From assembly GCF_030009775.1 (NCBI RefSeq), contig NZ_JASCTH010000032.1, positions 1 to 64,000 on the forward strand: a stretch of DNA of 64,000 bases, given 5' to 3'. The position numbers were made by a program, and so were the translations under genes. Positions 17,294 through 25,925 of the stretch are shown piece after piece. Numbering within the stretch: the stretch's first letter is position 1; each line of letters opens with the position of its first letter. The notes beneath the pieces are model-generated. The model searched no databases and was not told where the DNA came from. It saw only the letters and a program-made list of their open reading frames with translations. Source of the stretch: Actinoplanes sandaracinus. Its GTDB lineage: Bacteria > Actinomycetota > Actinomycetes > Mycobacteriales > Micromonosporaceae.

Positions 17294-17953
17294 GTGACGG
17301 GTGATCGACTGACCAGAGCCTCGGTGGCCGACCGGGCGCTGCGCCTCGCCGACGAGGAGGGGCTGGACGCGGTCACCATCCGCCGCCTCGCCAAGGAGCT
17401 GGGGGTCACTCCGATGGCCCTCTACTGGCACTTCAAGAACAAGGACGAGCTGCTGCTCGGCGTGATCGATCACGTGCTCAGCCACGTCCGGGCCGACGCG
17501 TCCGCCGGCGACCCCTGGCAGAAACGGCTACGCACCGTCGTCGAGACCGTGGTGGGCGTGATGCGCGAGCACCCCTCGCTGCCGGGGCTGCTGCAGGTGG
17601 TCGACAAGACGCAGGCGGAGAGTTTCAGCAGAGCGACGAACGACACTCTCGCCCTGCTGTCCGATGCCGGCTTCACCGTCGAGGAGGGGTACTGGGTCGC
17701 CACGTACCTTCTGAACGGCGCCATCGGCCTGGTGTCCGGGCAGCCGGGATGCCCGCCCGGCACGCCGGCGGGAGAGGCCGGGGAGTGGCTTCGCCGCAAA
17801 CGCGTCCAGCTCGCGACCCTGCCCGCCGACCGGTTCCCCATGATGATCGAGTACGCGAGCTCGCTGCGCGACGAGCCGGACCTCGACCGCTACTACGCGT
17901 TCAGCGTGGACCTGCTGATCGCGGGCGTCGAGGCGATGGCCGCCTCCCGCTGA
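17294..17953 (+). CDS. TetR-family transcriptional repressor (TetR_C type)
   Basis: The 219-residue regulator begins with a TetR helix-turn-helix: RASVADRALRLADEEGLDAV, then TIRRLAKELGVTPMALYWHFKNKDELL. The ligand-binding domain resembles the classical TetR C-terminal domain. The GTG at 17294 is preferred to upstream in-frame ATGs because those lie inside the operator region. TATGGT at 17282-17287 then gives a leaderless start. It should repress the divergent exporter gene and itself until a drug or metabolite binds. Confidence 0.9.
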   Translation: MTGDRLTRASVADRALRLADEEGLDAVTIRRLAKELGVTPMALYWHFKNKDELLLGVIDHVLSHVRADASAGDPWQKRLRTVVETVVGVMREHPSLPGLLQVVDKTQAESFSRATNDTLALLSDAGFTVEEGYWVATYLLNGAIGLVSGQPGCPPGTPAGEAGEWLRRKRVQLATLPADRFPMMIEYASSLRDEPDLDRYYAFSVDLLIAGVEAMAASR

Positions 17954-18062
17954 CCCTCGCGTGAACGAAGCCCTGCCGGCGCCGGCGGGGCGTGCTCCCT
18001 TCTCGGACCGGCACCCGCATTGAGTGCACCTTTTTGCAGCAGGAACTCAAGGTCTTCCAGTT

Positions 18063-18088
18063 CGTGAAAGAAGTTGCTAGCTTTCGCG
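18063..18088. promoter_or_regulatory. Inverted repeat upstream of alpha-amylase
   Basis: CGTGAAAG at 18063-18070 pairs with CTTTCGCG at 18081-18088 (7 of 8 positions), separated by 10 bases. It lies about 80-105 bp before the amylase start, where a LacI/MalR-type sugar regulator would act. A specific regulator cannot be assigned. Confidence 0.4.
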
Positions 18089-18169
18089 ACATGTGAACGC
18101 GGGATTACCAACTCGCTAACCCCGCATCTGCTCCGCAACACCGCCGTCCCCGAGGTGGTTGGAGGCCCC

Positions 18170-20266
18170 GTGTCCCGGACACTCCGCCGAGCGCTGGCCG
18201 CGCTCTGCGCCGTACCCCTGCTCCTCACCGATCCGCCGGCCGCGCGCGCGGCTAGCACGGCGACCGTCCAGCACCCCGCACCAGCCGGCGGCGAGATGCT
18301 CGGCGGCGACCCGCGCAAGGACAGCATCTACTTCGTCCTCACCGCCCGATTCAACGACGGCGACGCCGGCAACAACCGTGGCGGCAGCCAGCACACCAGG
18401 TCCGGCAACGCCGCGGGCGACGACCCGATGTTCCGGGGCGACTTCAAGGGCCTGGTCGACAGACTCGACTACATCAAGGCGCTCGGCTTCTCCGCGGTCT
18501 GGATCACGCCGGTCGTGCTGAACCGGTCCGACTACGACTACCACGGCTACCACGGCTACGACTTCTACGAGGTCGACCCGCGACTGGAGTCGGACGGCGC
18601 GTCCTATCAGGACCTCATCGACGCCGCCCACGCCAAGGGCCTGAAGATCTATCAGGACGTGGTCCTCAACCACACCTCACGCTGGGGGGCCGACGGGCTG
18701 TTCACGCCGACCGTCTACGGCACGCGGGACGACGAGTGGAAGTGGCTCTACAGCGAGAAGACGGCCGGGAAGACCTACGACCCGCTGGACGAGCACGCCG
18801 GTGACGACCCCACCATGACCGCGGCGCAGAACGCGCTCGCCAAGGGCCGTCCCTACAACGGCGACCTGTGGAGCGGCACCGCACCGGCGGGGAACACCTG
18901 CCCGAACTACGGCGCCGCGACCGGGGCCAGGAGCCCCGAGGGATACACGCTCTACCACTGCCAGTGGCCGTCGCCGACTACCAGGATGTTCCCGTCGACG
19001 CTGTTCCACCAGTGCTGGATCGGCAACTGGGAGGGCGAGGACGCACGCTCCTGCTGGCTGCACGAGGATCTGGCCGACCTGAACACCGAGAACGCCGCCG
19101 TGCAGGAGTACCTGATCGGGGCGTACAAGAAGTACATCGACATGGGCGTGGACGGCTTCCGCGTCGACACCGCCGTGCACATCCCGCGGGTCACCTGGAA
19201 CCGGCGGTTCCTCCCGGCCTTCCAGCAACACCTCACCGCGAAGTACGGCGCCGGCAAGGCCGGCGACTTCTACATCTTCGGCGAGGTCGCCGCGTTCGTG
19301 CACGACAAGTGGAACCGTGGCTCGGTCAACCACTCCGCGCAGTTCTTCACCTGGAAAGAGCGGGCGACCTACGCGGCCGATGACGTGACGGCGGCTCGGG
19401 AGCAGTTCGACCACGAGAACAATCTGGGTACGGGGAACCAGCCCACCAGCACCAACGCGTTCCTGTCGGGCAACAGTCACCACGCGCCCGATCACAGCAG
19501 GTTCTCCGGCATGAACATCATCGACATGCGGATGCACATGAACTTCGGTGACGCGTCCAACGCCTTCCGCAACGGCAAGGACTCCGACGACTCGGTGAAC
19601 GACGCCACGTACAACGTCGTCTACGTCGACTCGCACGATTACGGCCCCAACAAGTCGTCGGTCCGTTACGCCGAAGGCACCGACGCCTGGGCCGAGAACA
19701 TGACCCTGATGTGGACGTTCCGCGGCATCCCGGCGCTGTACTACGGCTCGGAGATCGAGTTCAAGGCAGGCCAGCGGATCGACTGTGGTCCGTCGTGCCC
19801 GCTCGAGACCACCGGCCGCGCTTATTACGGCAGCCACCTCGCCGGCAGTGTCACCGCCAGTGACTTCGGTGTCGTCGGCTCGGCCAGCGGAACCGTCGCC
19901 ACCACGCTGTCCCGGCCGCTGGTCAAGCATCTGCAGAGGCTCAACCTGATCCGCCGGGCGGTGCCGGCCCTGCAGATGGGCCAGTACTCGACCGAGGGCG
20001 TCAGCGGCGGCATGGCCTACAAGCGCCGCTACACCTCGGGCGACGTCGACAGCTTCGCCCTGATCACCGTCTCGGGCGGCGCCACCTTCAGCGGCATCCC
20101 GAACGGTGCCTATGTCGACGCCGTCACCGGCGACACCAGGACCGTCACGGGGGGCTCCCTGACCGTGGACCTCAACGCGAAGGGCAACCTCCGCGTGTAC
20201 GTCCTCTCCACCAGCGCCGATCCGGCGCCGGGCAAGGTCGGCGCCGACACCGCCTACCTGAGGTGA
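18170..20266 (+). CDS. Secreted GH13 alpha-amylase family glycosidase
   Basis: The 698-residue precursor has a signal peptide (RRALAALCAVPLLLTDPPAARA). It shows the four GH13 regions: I DVVLNHTSR, II GVDGFRVDTAVHI with the nucleophile Asp, III IFGEV with the acid/base Glu, and IV YVDSHDYG with the transition-state Asp. A region between I and II carries several Cys (NTCPNYG, CQWP, CWIGNWEGEDARSCW) likely forming disulfides. It ends in a C-terminal beta domain. It hydrolyses alpha-1,4-glucans outside the cell; exact specificity is not clear. The GTG at 18170 follows GGAGG at 18161-18165, preferred to upstream in-frame starts. Confidence 0.92.
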   Translation: MSRTLRRALAALCAVPLLLTDPPAARAASTATVQHPAPAGGEMLGGDPRKDSIYFVLTARFNDGDAGNNRGGSQHTRSGNAAGDDPMFRGDFKGLVDRLDYIKALGFSAVWITPVVLNRSDYDYHGYHGYDFYEVDPRLESDGASYQDLIDAAHAKGLKIYQDVVLNHTSRWGADGLFTPTVYGTRDDEWKWLYSEKTAGKTYDPLDEHAGDDPTMTAAQNALAKGRPYNGDLWSGTAPAGNTCPNYGAATGARSPEGYTLYHCQWPSPTTRMFPSTLFHQCWIGNWEGEDARSCWLHEDLADLNTENAAVQEYLIGAYKKYIDMGVDGFRVDTAVHIPRVTWNRRFLPAFQQHLTAKYGAGKAGDFYIFGEVAAFVHDKWNRGSVNHSAQFFTWKERATYAADDVTAAREQFDHENNLGTGNQPTSTNAFLSGNSHHAPDHSRFSGMNIIDMRMHMNFGDASNAFRNGKDSDDSVNDATYNVVYVDSHDYGPNKSSVRYAEGTDAWAENMTLMWTFRGIPALYYGSEIEFKAGQRIDCGPSCPLETTGRAYYGSHLAGSVTASDFGVVGSASGTVATTLSRPLVKHLQRLNLIRRAVPALQMGQYSTEGVSGGMAYKRRYTSGDVDSFALITVSGGATFSGIPNGAYVDAVTGDTRTVTGGSLTVDLNAKGNLRVYVLSTSADPAPGKVGADTAYLR

Positions 20267-20295
20267 TCTCTCCTCCGGCATGACCGATCCCCCGA

Positions 20296-20359
20296 GCGCC
20301 GACCGGGCCCCCACCCGGTCGGCGCGCCCCGTCCCCGGCCCGGCGCCACTCGCCGGGCC
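20296..20359. terminator. Two stem-loops between convergent genes
   Basis: A perfect 12-bp stem, GCGCCGACCGGG (20296-20307) with CCCGGTCGGCGC (20314-20325), is followed by a 9-bp stem at 20337-20345 / 20351-20359. They sit between the converging amylase and DUF5682-like genes and probably end transcription from both sides. There is no T-run. Confidence 0.65.
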
Positions 20360-20466
20360 GCATCCGTCCCGCGCGTCTCACCGCACGCTTCCCCGGCCCG
20401 GACCGGCGCTCCTCGCCGCCGGTCCGTGACCGTCCCGCGGGGTTCTGCCGGGCCGGGCCCTTCTGA

Positions 20467-23418
20467 TCAGGCGCCGACCAGGTGGGCCACCGCCTGTGCC
20501 GCATCGGGATAGGTGGTGAGCAGGCCCGCCGCGGCCACGTCCGCGGCGGGCGCCGCCCCGGCCGGGACGGGCGACCAGCCGCCCGCACAGCCGAGCATCG
20601 ACGCGACCGCATCGGCCGCCGCCCGGTTCCCCACCAGCAGGGCGGCGGCCGCACCCGCCGGGCCGGAGAGGCCGGTCGCGCCGGACAGGCCGGCGACGGT
20701 GGGACGGCTCACCGCAGCGCCGCTCCACGGTGGGGTCCACGAGTCCAGGGCGGCGAGCGTGGCCGGGAAGGTGCGGCCCGCCTCCCTGGTCAGGACCGGA
20801 ACCAGCTCGGCGGCCTGCTCCTTCAAAGTGACGAGCAGGGTCGGCAGCCACGGCAGCAGGATCCGGTCGGGAAGGCGGCCGAACGCCTTCGACAGGATCT
20901 CGACGACGAACGGCGCCAGTCGCGGAACCGGCTCGCACGCCTGCACGAAGCCCGCGACGTACTGCGGGAACGCCGGCACCACGAGCGGGTTGCCGAGCAA
21001 CTCGTCGGCCCGCTCGCGGAGCTCGGCCATCGGCAGCTCGCCGAGCTGGTACCGGGCCGCCCAGAGCAGGGCGACCTTCGCCGGGGACTCCGGATGTGAC
21101 TGCCGGACCGCCAGTTCCAACTGGGTCCGGTCGCAGCCGAGCGACAGGGCCAGGCTCTCCATGCTGAACAGGAAGCCCAGCATCGCCCCGACCTGGCGCA
21201 CCCCGGTCTCCTCCGCCACGAACGAGGTCGGCAGGAGTGTGCAGTAGTGGGCGTATCCCCCGGTGACGAATCGCTCGCACCAGGCGGGCAGCGCCGGCAG
21301 GGTGACCCGGTAGTAGCCGAGCAACCGCCGGATCCGCCGCAGGACCGCGGGCGCCTCGTCCACCGTCCGCTCGGCCGCCAGCAGCTCGACCGCCCGGTTG
21401 CCGAGTTCGTCGGTGAGCCGCGGGCTGCGCAGGAAGAGCAGCGAGTTCTCGACCGCCTTGAGGGCGGACGCCGCGGTCGCGTCCGCGCTCCACGCGTCCC
21501 GTCGCAGCCGCTGTTCGAGCACCTGCTCGACGGTGACGCCCTCATAGCCCAGCTCGATGATCGACCGCTGGTGGCGGCCGAGATCAAGGTCCCAGCTCTC
21601 CTGAATGTGCTTCTCGCCGAGCCGGCGGGAGCCCATGATCGGGCGGACCGCCGGGCCGGGCAGCAGGTAACGCAGCATCCAGAGCAACTGGGAGCAGGCG
21701 GCCAGCTCGGGCTGGGCGGCCAGGTCGAGCAGCGCCCGCTGGACGGCCCGCTGCTCCAGGTTGAGGCCGAGCGGGGCGAGCCGGTCGAGCACGTCACGGG
21801 CCAGCGGGGGCAGAGACTCGTAACCGACCTGGCCGATCCGGTCGCCGCCGAGCAGGATCTCGCAGAGCCGGCCCACGTCGCGCCGGCCGGGCACGGTGTC
21901 CTTCTCGATACAGGTGACCGCGGCGTCCTGGAAGTCGTACGGCGTCGGCCGTGCCCGCCCTCGCATGCCCGCCAGCAGCACCGACGTCTCGAACACCGCG
22001 ATCGCGTCGGCGGTGCTGGCCAGGTAGCCGTTGCGCCGGGCGAGCCGGACGATGTCGACGCACCAGCCGCGCAGCTCCTCCTCGTCCAGGCCGTTCAGGG
22101 CGACCGCGCCGGACAGGTAGCCGGTGAGGTGGTCGGTGACCGGCACGGCCCCGATCGCCGGCGGCGGGGGCGGCGTTTTCGCCTTCTTCTTGCCGGAGCT
22201 CTTCTGCCCTTGCAGCCGGAACGGCGTGAGCCAGTTGCGGCTCAGGTTCTTCTGCCAGGTCGCGGCCGCGATCGAGACCGAGCCGGGAGCCAGCCCGAAC
22301 TGCGCCTCGATCGCCGAGTGGCTGGACGGGATCAGACCGTAGAGCCAGTTCGTCGCGGTCCGTGGACTGATCGCGAAGTCCGGCGCCGACGGGTCGGAGC
22401 CGGCTTCCGGCACCCGGCTGGCGGCGTGGAAGGCGCCGCAGATGTAGATGCAGTCCGCCCGGTCCGCTCCGGACGCGGCGAGGTGCTCGCGGATGCGCGT
22501 CCACATGTAGCGCTCGCGGTCCTCGTCGCCGGCGAACCGCCGGGTGTCGTGCGGGGCCAGCCGCCGGAACAGGCTGCCGATCAACACCATGACCTGCCGG
22601 TACGTGTCGTGGTCGGCCCCGGCGAGGGGCTGTTCGACATATTGGTCCCACCACTCGGACCAGTGCCGGACCCGGCCGTGGTGCAGCAGGTGCTCCTCCA
22701 GCTCGGCGAACCGGGGCCGTAGATCACCGATCTCCACGCCGACCGCGTCGCCGTGCAGGTCCCGCTCGTGCTCGGTGTCCTCGGGCTCGTCGGTCTCGTG
22801 CCGGTGGCCCGGCTCCGGCTGCCATTGGAAGACGTGGTCGGTGGACCGGTCCACCAGGACCAGCTCGACGCCCGGCGTCTCCAGCGCGTAGGCGATCGCC
22901 TGGTACTCCGCGGACGCCTCGGTGATCGGCGCGATCACGCTGAGCGGCGCGGACTCCTGCGGGAAGCCGTCCAGCTCGGCGGCGAACGCCTGCAGCGCCA
23001 CCGGCAGCCGGCAGTTGCGCAGCTCGGTGAGGAGCGGGCCGAGATCCTCACAGAGTTCCAGATAGATGACCTTCGGCTGTTTGAGGCGCAGCCGCCGGAC
23101 CATGGCGAGTGCCGAGGCCGGCGAGTGGTGGCAGACCGGGAAGATCTCCAGCGGCTCCCGGAGCGCGTGATCGACGTCGTCGACCATGCCGGCGAGGATG
23201 CCCGGCAGAGCGGCCGGGCCGCCCGCGAGCGCCTCGGCCGCGCCCAGGAGCTGCGCCCGCAGCGCGCTGAACGGGCCGCCTCCCACAGCGCTTTCCCCGG
23301 CGGGGCCGCTCACCGCAGCGCCGCTCACGACAGAGCCGCTCACCGCAGCGCCGCTCACGACAGAGCCGCTCACCGCAGCGCCGCTCACCGCAGCCCCGCT
23401 CGCCGCAGCGCCACTCAA
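20467..23418 (-). CDS. DUF5682-like protein of a MoxR/VWA cassette
   Basis: This is a protein of about 983 residues. After repetitive Ser-Gly-Ala-Val units, the segment from about residue 75 to 370 carries CHHSP (near 97), YLELCEDL (near 121), and ERYMWTRIREHL followed by YICGAFHAA (near 330). The order of H, E, R and GxxH motifs resembles the TraB/EreA/ChaN hydrolase-like superfamily (inference). A Lys/Pro linker (KKKAKTPPPPP) leads to a long, mainly helical C-terminal half without recognised motifs. It is the last gene of the cassette and follows the MoxR gene. The start is uncertain: a TTG at 23418 overlaps the MoxR stop (TTGA), the frame is open to a GTG at 23466, and each repeat unit offers another GTG. 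Confidence 0.75.
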   Translation of the reverse strand: MSGAAASGAAVSGAAVSGSVVSGAAVSGSVVSGAAVSGPAGESAVGGGPFSALRAQLLGAAEALAGGPAALPGILAGMVDDVDHALREPLEIFPVCHHSPASALAMVRRLRLKQPKVIYLELCEDLGPLLTELRNCRLPVALQAFAAELDGFPQESAPLSVIAPITEASAEYQAIAYALETPGVELVLVDRSTDHVFQWQPEPGHRHETDEPEDTEHERDLHGDAVGVEIGDLRPRFAELEEHLLHHGRVRHWSEWWDQYVEQPLAGADHDTYRQVMVLIGSLFRRLAPHDTRRFAGDEDRERYMWTRIREHLAASGADRADCIYICGAFHAASRVPEAGSDPSAPDFAISPRTATNWLYGLIPSSHSAIEAQFGLAPGSVSIAAATWQKNLSRNWLTPFRLQGQKSSGKKKAKTPPPPPAIGAVPVTDHLTGYLSGAVALNGLDEEELRGWCVDIVRLARRNGYLASTADAIAVFETSVLLAGMRGRARPTPYDFQDAAVTCIEKDTVPGRRDVGRLCEILLGGDRIGQVGYESLPPLARDVLDRLAPLGLNLEQRAVQRALLDLAAQPELAACSQLLWMLRYLLPGPAVRPIMGSRRLGEKHIQESWDLDLGRHQRSIIELGYEGVTVEQVLEQRLRRDAWSADATAASALKAVENSLLFLRSPRLTDELGNRAVELLAAERTVDEAPAVLRRIRRLLGYYRVTLPALPAWCERFVTGGYAHYCTLLPTSFVAEETGVRQVGAMLGFLFSMESLALSLGCDRTQLELAVRQSHPESPAKVALLWAARYQLGELPMAELRERADELLGNPLVVPAFPQYVAGFVQACEPVPRLAPFVVEILSKAFGRLPDRILLPWLPTLLVTLKEQAAELVPVLTREAGRTFPATLAALDSWTPPWSGAAVSRPTVAGLSGATGLSGPAGAAAALLVGNRAAADAVASMLGCAGGWSPVPAGAAPAADVAAAGLLTTYPDAAQAVAHLVGA

Positions 23419-23425
23419 GACAGGG
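23306..23425. repeat. Eight tandem 15-bp units at the start of the DUF5682-like gene
   Basis: Units of CCGCTCACCGCAGCG and CCGCTCACGACAGAG alternate in phase from 23306 to 23410, with a degenerate eighth copy to 23425. Read on the minus strand they encode SGAAV or SGSVV pentapeptides. Because the unit length is a multiple of three, copy-number change would alter only the N-terminal length and the number of GTG codons available as starts. Confidence 0.93.
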
Positions 23426-24527
23426 TGGCGATCGCCTGGCGACCGCCCTCCAGGAAGCCGTTCCACTCGCCGCCGTGGTCCTTGCTGCGCGGCTCGACCA
23501 CGCCGTGCCAGTACTTGTTGAGGATGGCGAGGTCTTCCGGGCTGCGCCGGGCCAGCGACCCGACCAGGGACCCGGCGAGCGTCTCGGCGGTCAGCTCACG
23601 GGCTCCGAAGAAGTTGCTGTGCAGGATCGCGTCTTCCAGGACACCGATCTGCTCGGCGGTGGAGAGCGCCGACTCCAGTTTCTCGTCGTCACTGGTGGCC
23701 GAGGCGGCGGCGGCCCGCAGGTCGGCGAAGCTCTGCAGCAGAACGTCGAGCAGGGTGGGCGGCACCTCCAGCTCGATGTTGTGCCGGCGCAGCAGTTCCT
23801 CGGTGCGGAACCGGACGATCTCGGCCTCGCTCTTCTTGTTGGTCACCACCGGGATGCGGACGAAGTTGAAGCGCCGCTTGAGCGCGGAGGAGAGGTCGTT
23901 GACGCCGCGGTCACGGCTGTTGGCGGTCGCGATGATCGAGAAGCCGGGCTTGGCGAAGACGATGTTGTCGTCGTCCAGCTCGGGGATCGAGACGTACTTC
24001 TCGGAGAGGATCGAGATCAGCGCGTCCTGCACGTCGCTGGTGGACCGGGTCAGCTCCTCGAAACGGCCGATCACGCCGCCCTCCATCGCCGTCATGATCG
24101 GCGACGGGATCATCGAGGACCGGGACTGACCCTTGGCGATGACCATCGAGACGTTCCACGAGTATTTGATGTGGTCCTCGGTGGTGCCGGCGGTGCCCTG
24201 CACGACCAGGGTGGAGTTGCGGCTGATCGCGGCGGCGAGCAGCTCGGCCAGCCAGCTCTTGCCGGTGCCGGGGTCACCGATCAGGAGCAGGCCGCGGTCG
24301 GAGGCCAGGGTGACGATGGACCGCTCGACGAGGCTGCGGTCACCGAACCACTTCTGGCTGATCTCGCGGTCCAGGCCGTCGGCGCGCTCGGAGCCGAGGA
24401 TGAACAGGCGCACCATCTTGGGGCTGAGCCGCCAGGAGAACGGCTTGGGGCCGTCGTCGACCGACTCGAGCCAGTCCAGTTCCTCGGCGAACTTGACCTC
24501 GGCGGGGGCGCGCAGCATCTCAGTCAT
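23415..24527 (-). CDS. MoxR-type AAA+ ATPase
   Basis: The 370-residue AAA+ ATPase has Walker A GDPGTGKS, a Walker B region with GRFEELTR, sensor 1 ATANSRDRG, and arginine-finger-like ALKRRFNF. MoxR ATPases pair with VWA proteins as chaperones that remodel or activate a client. Here the VWA gene lies 36 bp upstream and the DUF5682-like gene directly downstream, so the three products probably act together. AGGAG lies about 10 bases before the ATG at 24527. The acidic residues at Walker B (EE) are suited to ATP hydrolysis. Confidence 0.88.
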   Translation of the reverse strand: MTEMLRAPAEVKFAEELDWLESVDDGPKPFSWRLSPKMVRLFILGSERADGLDREISQKWFGDRSLVERSIVTLASDRGLLLIGDPGTGKSWLAELLAAAISRNSTLVVQGTAGTTEDHIKYSWNVSMVIAKGQSRSSMIPSPIMTAMEGGVIGRFEELTRSTSDVQDALISILSEKYVSIPELDDDNIVFAKPGFSIIATANSRDRGVNDLSSALKRRFNFVRIPVVTNKKSEAEIVRFRTEELLRRHNIELEVPPTLLDVLLQSFADLRAAAASATSDDEKLESALSTAEQIGVLEDAILHSNFFGARELTAETLAGSLVGSLARRSPEDLAILNKYWHGVVEPRSKDHGGEWNGFLEGGRQAIATLS

Positions 24528-24563
24528 TGCGGGAGATCTCCTCAGTCGCGAACAAGTCGTGGA

Positions 24564-25925
24564 TCATGCGATGAAGTTCTTGAGCTCGACGACGAGCTTC
24601 TGGATGCGGCCGGAGACGACCGGGGTGCCCAGGTCCTTGAAGCGCTGACGGAACCACGGGTTCACGTTCTGCGTGCCGGAGCTGTTCACCGAGCCGACCG
24701 GGATGAAGCGGACCCCGGAGCGGTGCACCGCCTCGATGCCCTCGAACAGCGGCTGGGACCGGTCGAACTCGTAGAAGTCGGAGATCCACACCATCACCGT
24801 GTTGCGGGGATCGGTGATCTTCGGGCGGGCCATCGCCATCGCGACCGGCCCGTCGTTCCCACCGCCGAGGTCGGTGCGGAGCAAGACCTCGAACGGGTCG
24901 TGCACCCAGGGGGTGAGGTCCAGGGCCCGGGTGTCGTAGGCGATCAGGTGCACGTCCACCTTGGGCAGTCCCGCGAAGATCGAGGCGAGGATCGTGCAGT
25001 TGACCATCGAGTCGACCATCGACCCGGACTGGTCGACCACCACGATCAGCCGGGCCGGTGTGACCCGCTTGGCGGTCTGCCGGTAGAACAGCCGGTCGAC
25101 GTAGAGGCGCTCGTCCTCCGGGTTCCAGTTCGGCAGGTTCTTCCAGATGGTGCGGTCGAGATCGAGGTTGCGGAACACCCGTTTCGGCGGGATCGACCGG
25201 TCCACCGTGCCGGCGCTGGCCTGGGCCACCTGGGTGCGCAGCACCTCGGCCACCTCGTCGACGAAGCGCTTGATCAGAGCCTTGGCGTTGGCCAGGGCGA
25301 CCCCGTCGAGGTTGCGTTTGTCCCGCAGGAGCTGCTCGATCAGCGACATGCTCGGGGTGAGCTGCTTGGCGAGCCGGGGGTCGGCCAGCACCTCGCGCAG
25401 CTCCATCCGCTTGACCAGGTCGCCCTCGATGCCGGCGAGCACCGGGCCGAGGCCGGCGTGTTCCCCGGCGTCGGCGGCACGGCCGCGCAGCCGCCCGGGC
25501 TCACAGCCGAGCGCCCGCTCGAACCAGGCCGCGTCGGCCTGCCAGCCGGCGAGCTGACCGGCGGTCACGTTGCCGGAGCCGGTGCCGAAGACGTTGAGCA
25601 GCACCTTGGAGACCAGCGCGGCCCGGCGCACCTCACCGTCACGGTCGTCACCGGTGGGCGCCATCAGGCCGTCGAACTCGGCTTCCAGATGCGGGAACCG
25701 CTGCACCACGTTGTCGACCGAGACCGACGGGTCGAGCAGAGCCGCGGGCAGGCCCAGGTCGTCGACGACGGCGACGCTCGCGGACTCCAGCGCCGCCTGC
25801 TCCTCGGGATCGAAGAGCCGGGCCAGAAGACGCCAGTAGAGCGCCTGCCGCCGGTGCTCCGCGGTGGCGGTGGCGGTGGCGGTGGAATCCGCCGCTTCCG
25901 CCGGGCTGATCGGGTCAGTGGTCAT
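24564..25925 (-). CDS. VWA-domain protein (MIDAS intact)
   Basis: The 453-residue protein has a helical N-terminal half and a C-terminal von Willebrand A domain from about residue 270. The metal-binding MIDAS motif DQSGS is complete (VVVDQSGSMVDSM), and SDFYEF carries a further Asp. Such proteins grip a partner through a bound metal while the MoxR ATPase drives remodelling. The ATG at 25925 overlaps the stop of the upstream gene in an ATGA junction. The long frame upstream of this ATG is a shadow of the neighbouring gene, as shown by its Arg/Gly/Pro-only composition. Confidence 0.88.
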   Translation of the reverse strand: MTTDPISPAEAADSTATATATAEHRRQALYWRLLARLFDPEEQAALESASVAVVDDLGLPAALLDPSVSVDNVVQRFPHLEAEFDGLMAPTGDDRDGEVRRAALVSKVLLNVFGTGSGNVTAGQLAGWQADAAWFERALGCEPGRLRGRAADAGEHAGLGPVLAGIEGDLVKRMELREVLADPRLAKQLTPSMSLIEQLLRDKRNLDGVALANAKALIKRFVDEVAEVLRTQVAQASAGTVDRSIPPKRVFRNLDLDRTIWKNLPNWNPEDERLYVDRLFYRQTAKRVTPARLIVVVDQSGSMVDSMVNCTILASIFAGLPKVDVHLIAYDTRALDLTPWVHDPFEVLLRTDLGGGNDGPVAMAMARPKITDPRNTVMVWISDFYEFDRSQPLFEGIEAVHRSGVRFIPVGSVNSSGTQNVNPWFRQRFKDLGTPVVSGRIQKLVVELKNFIA

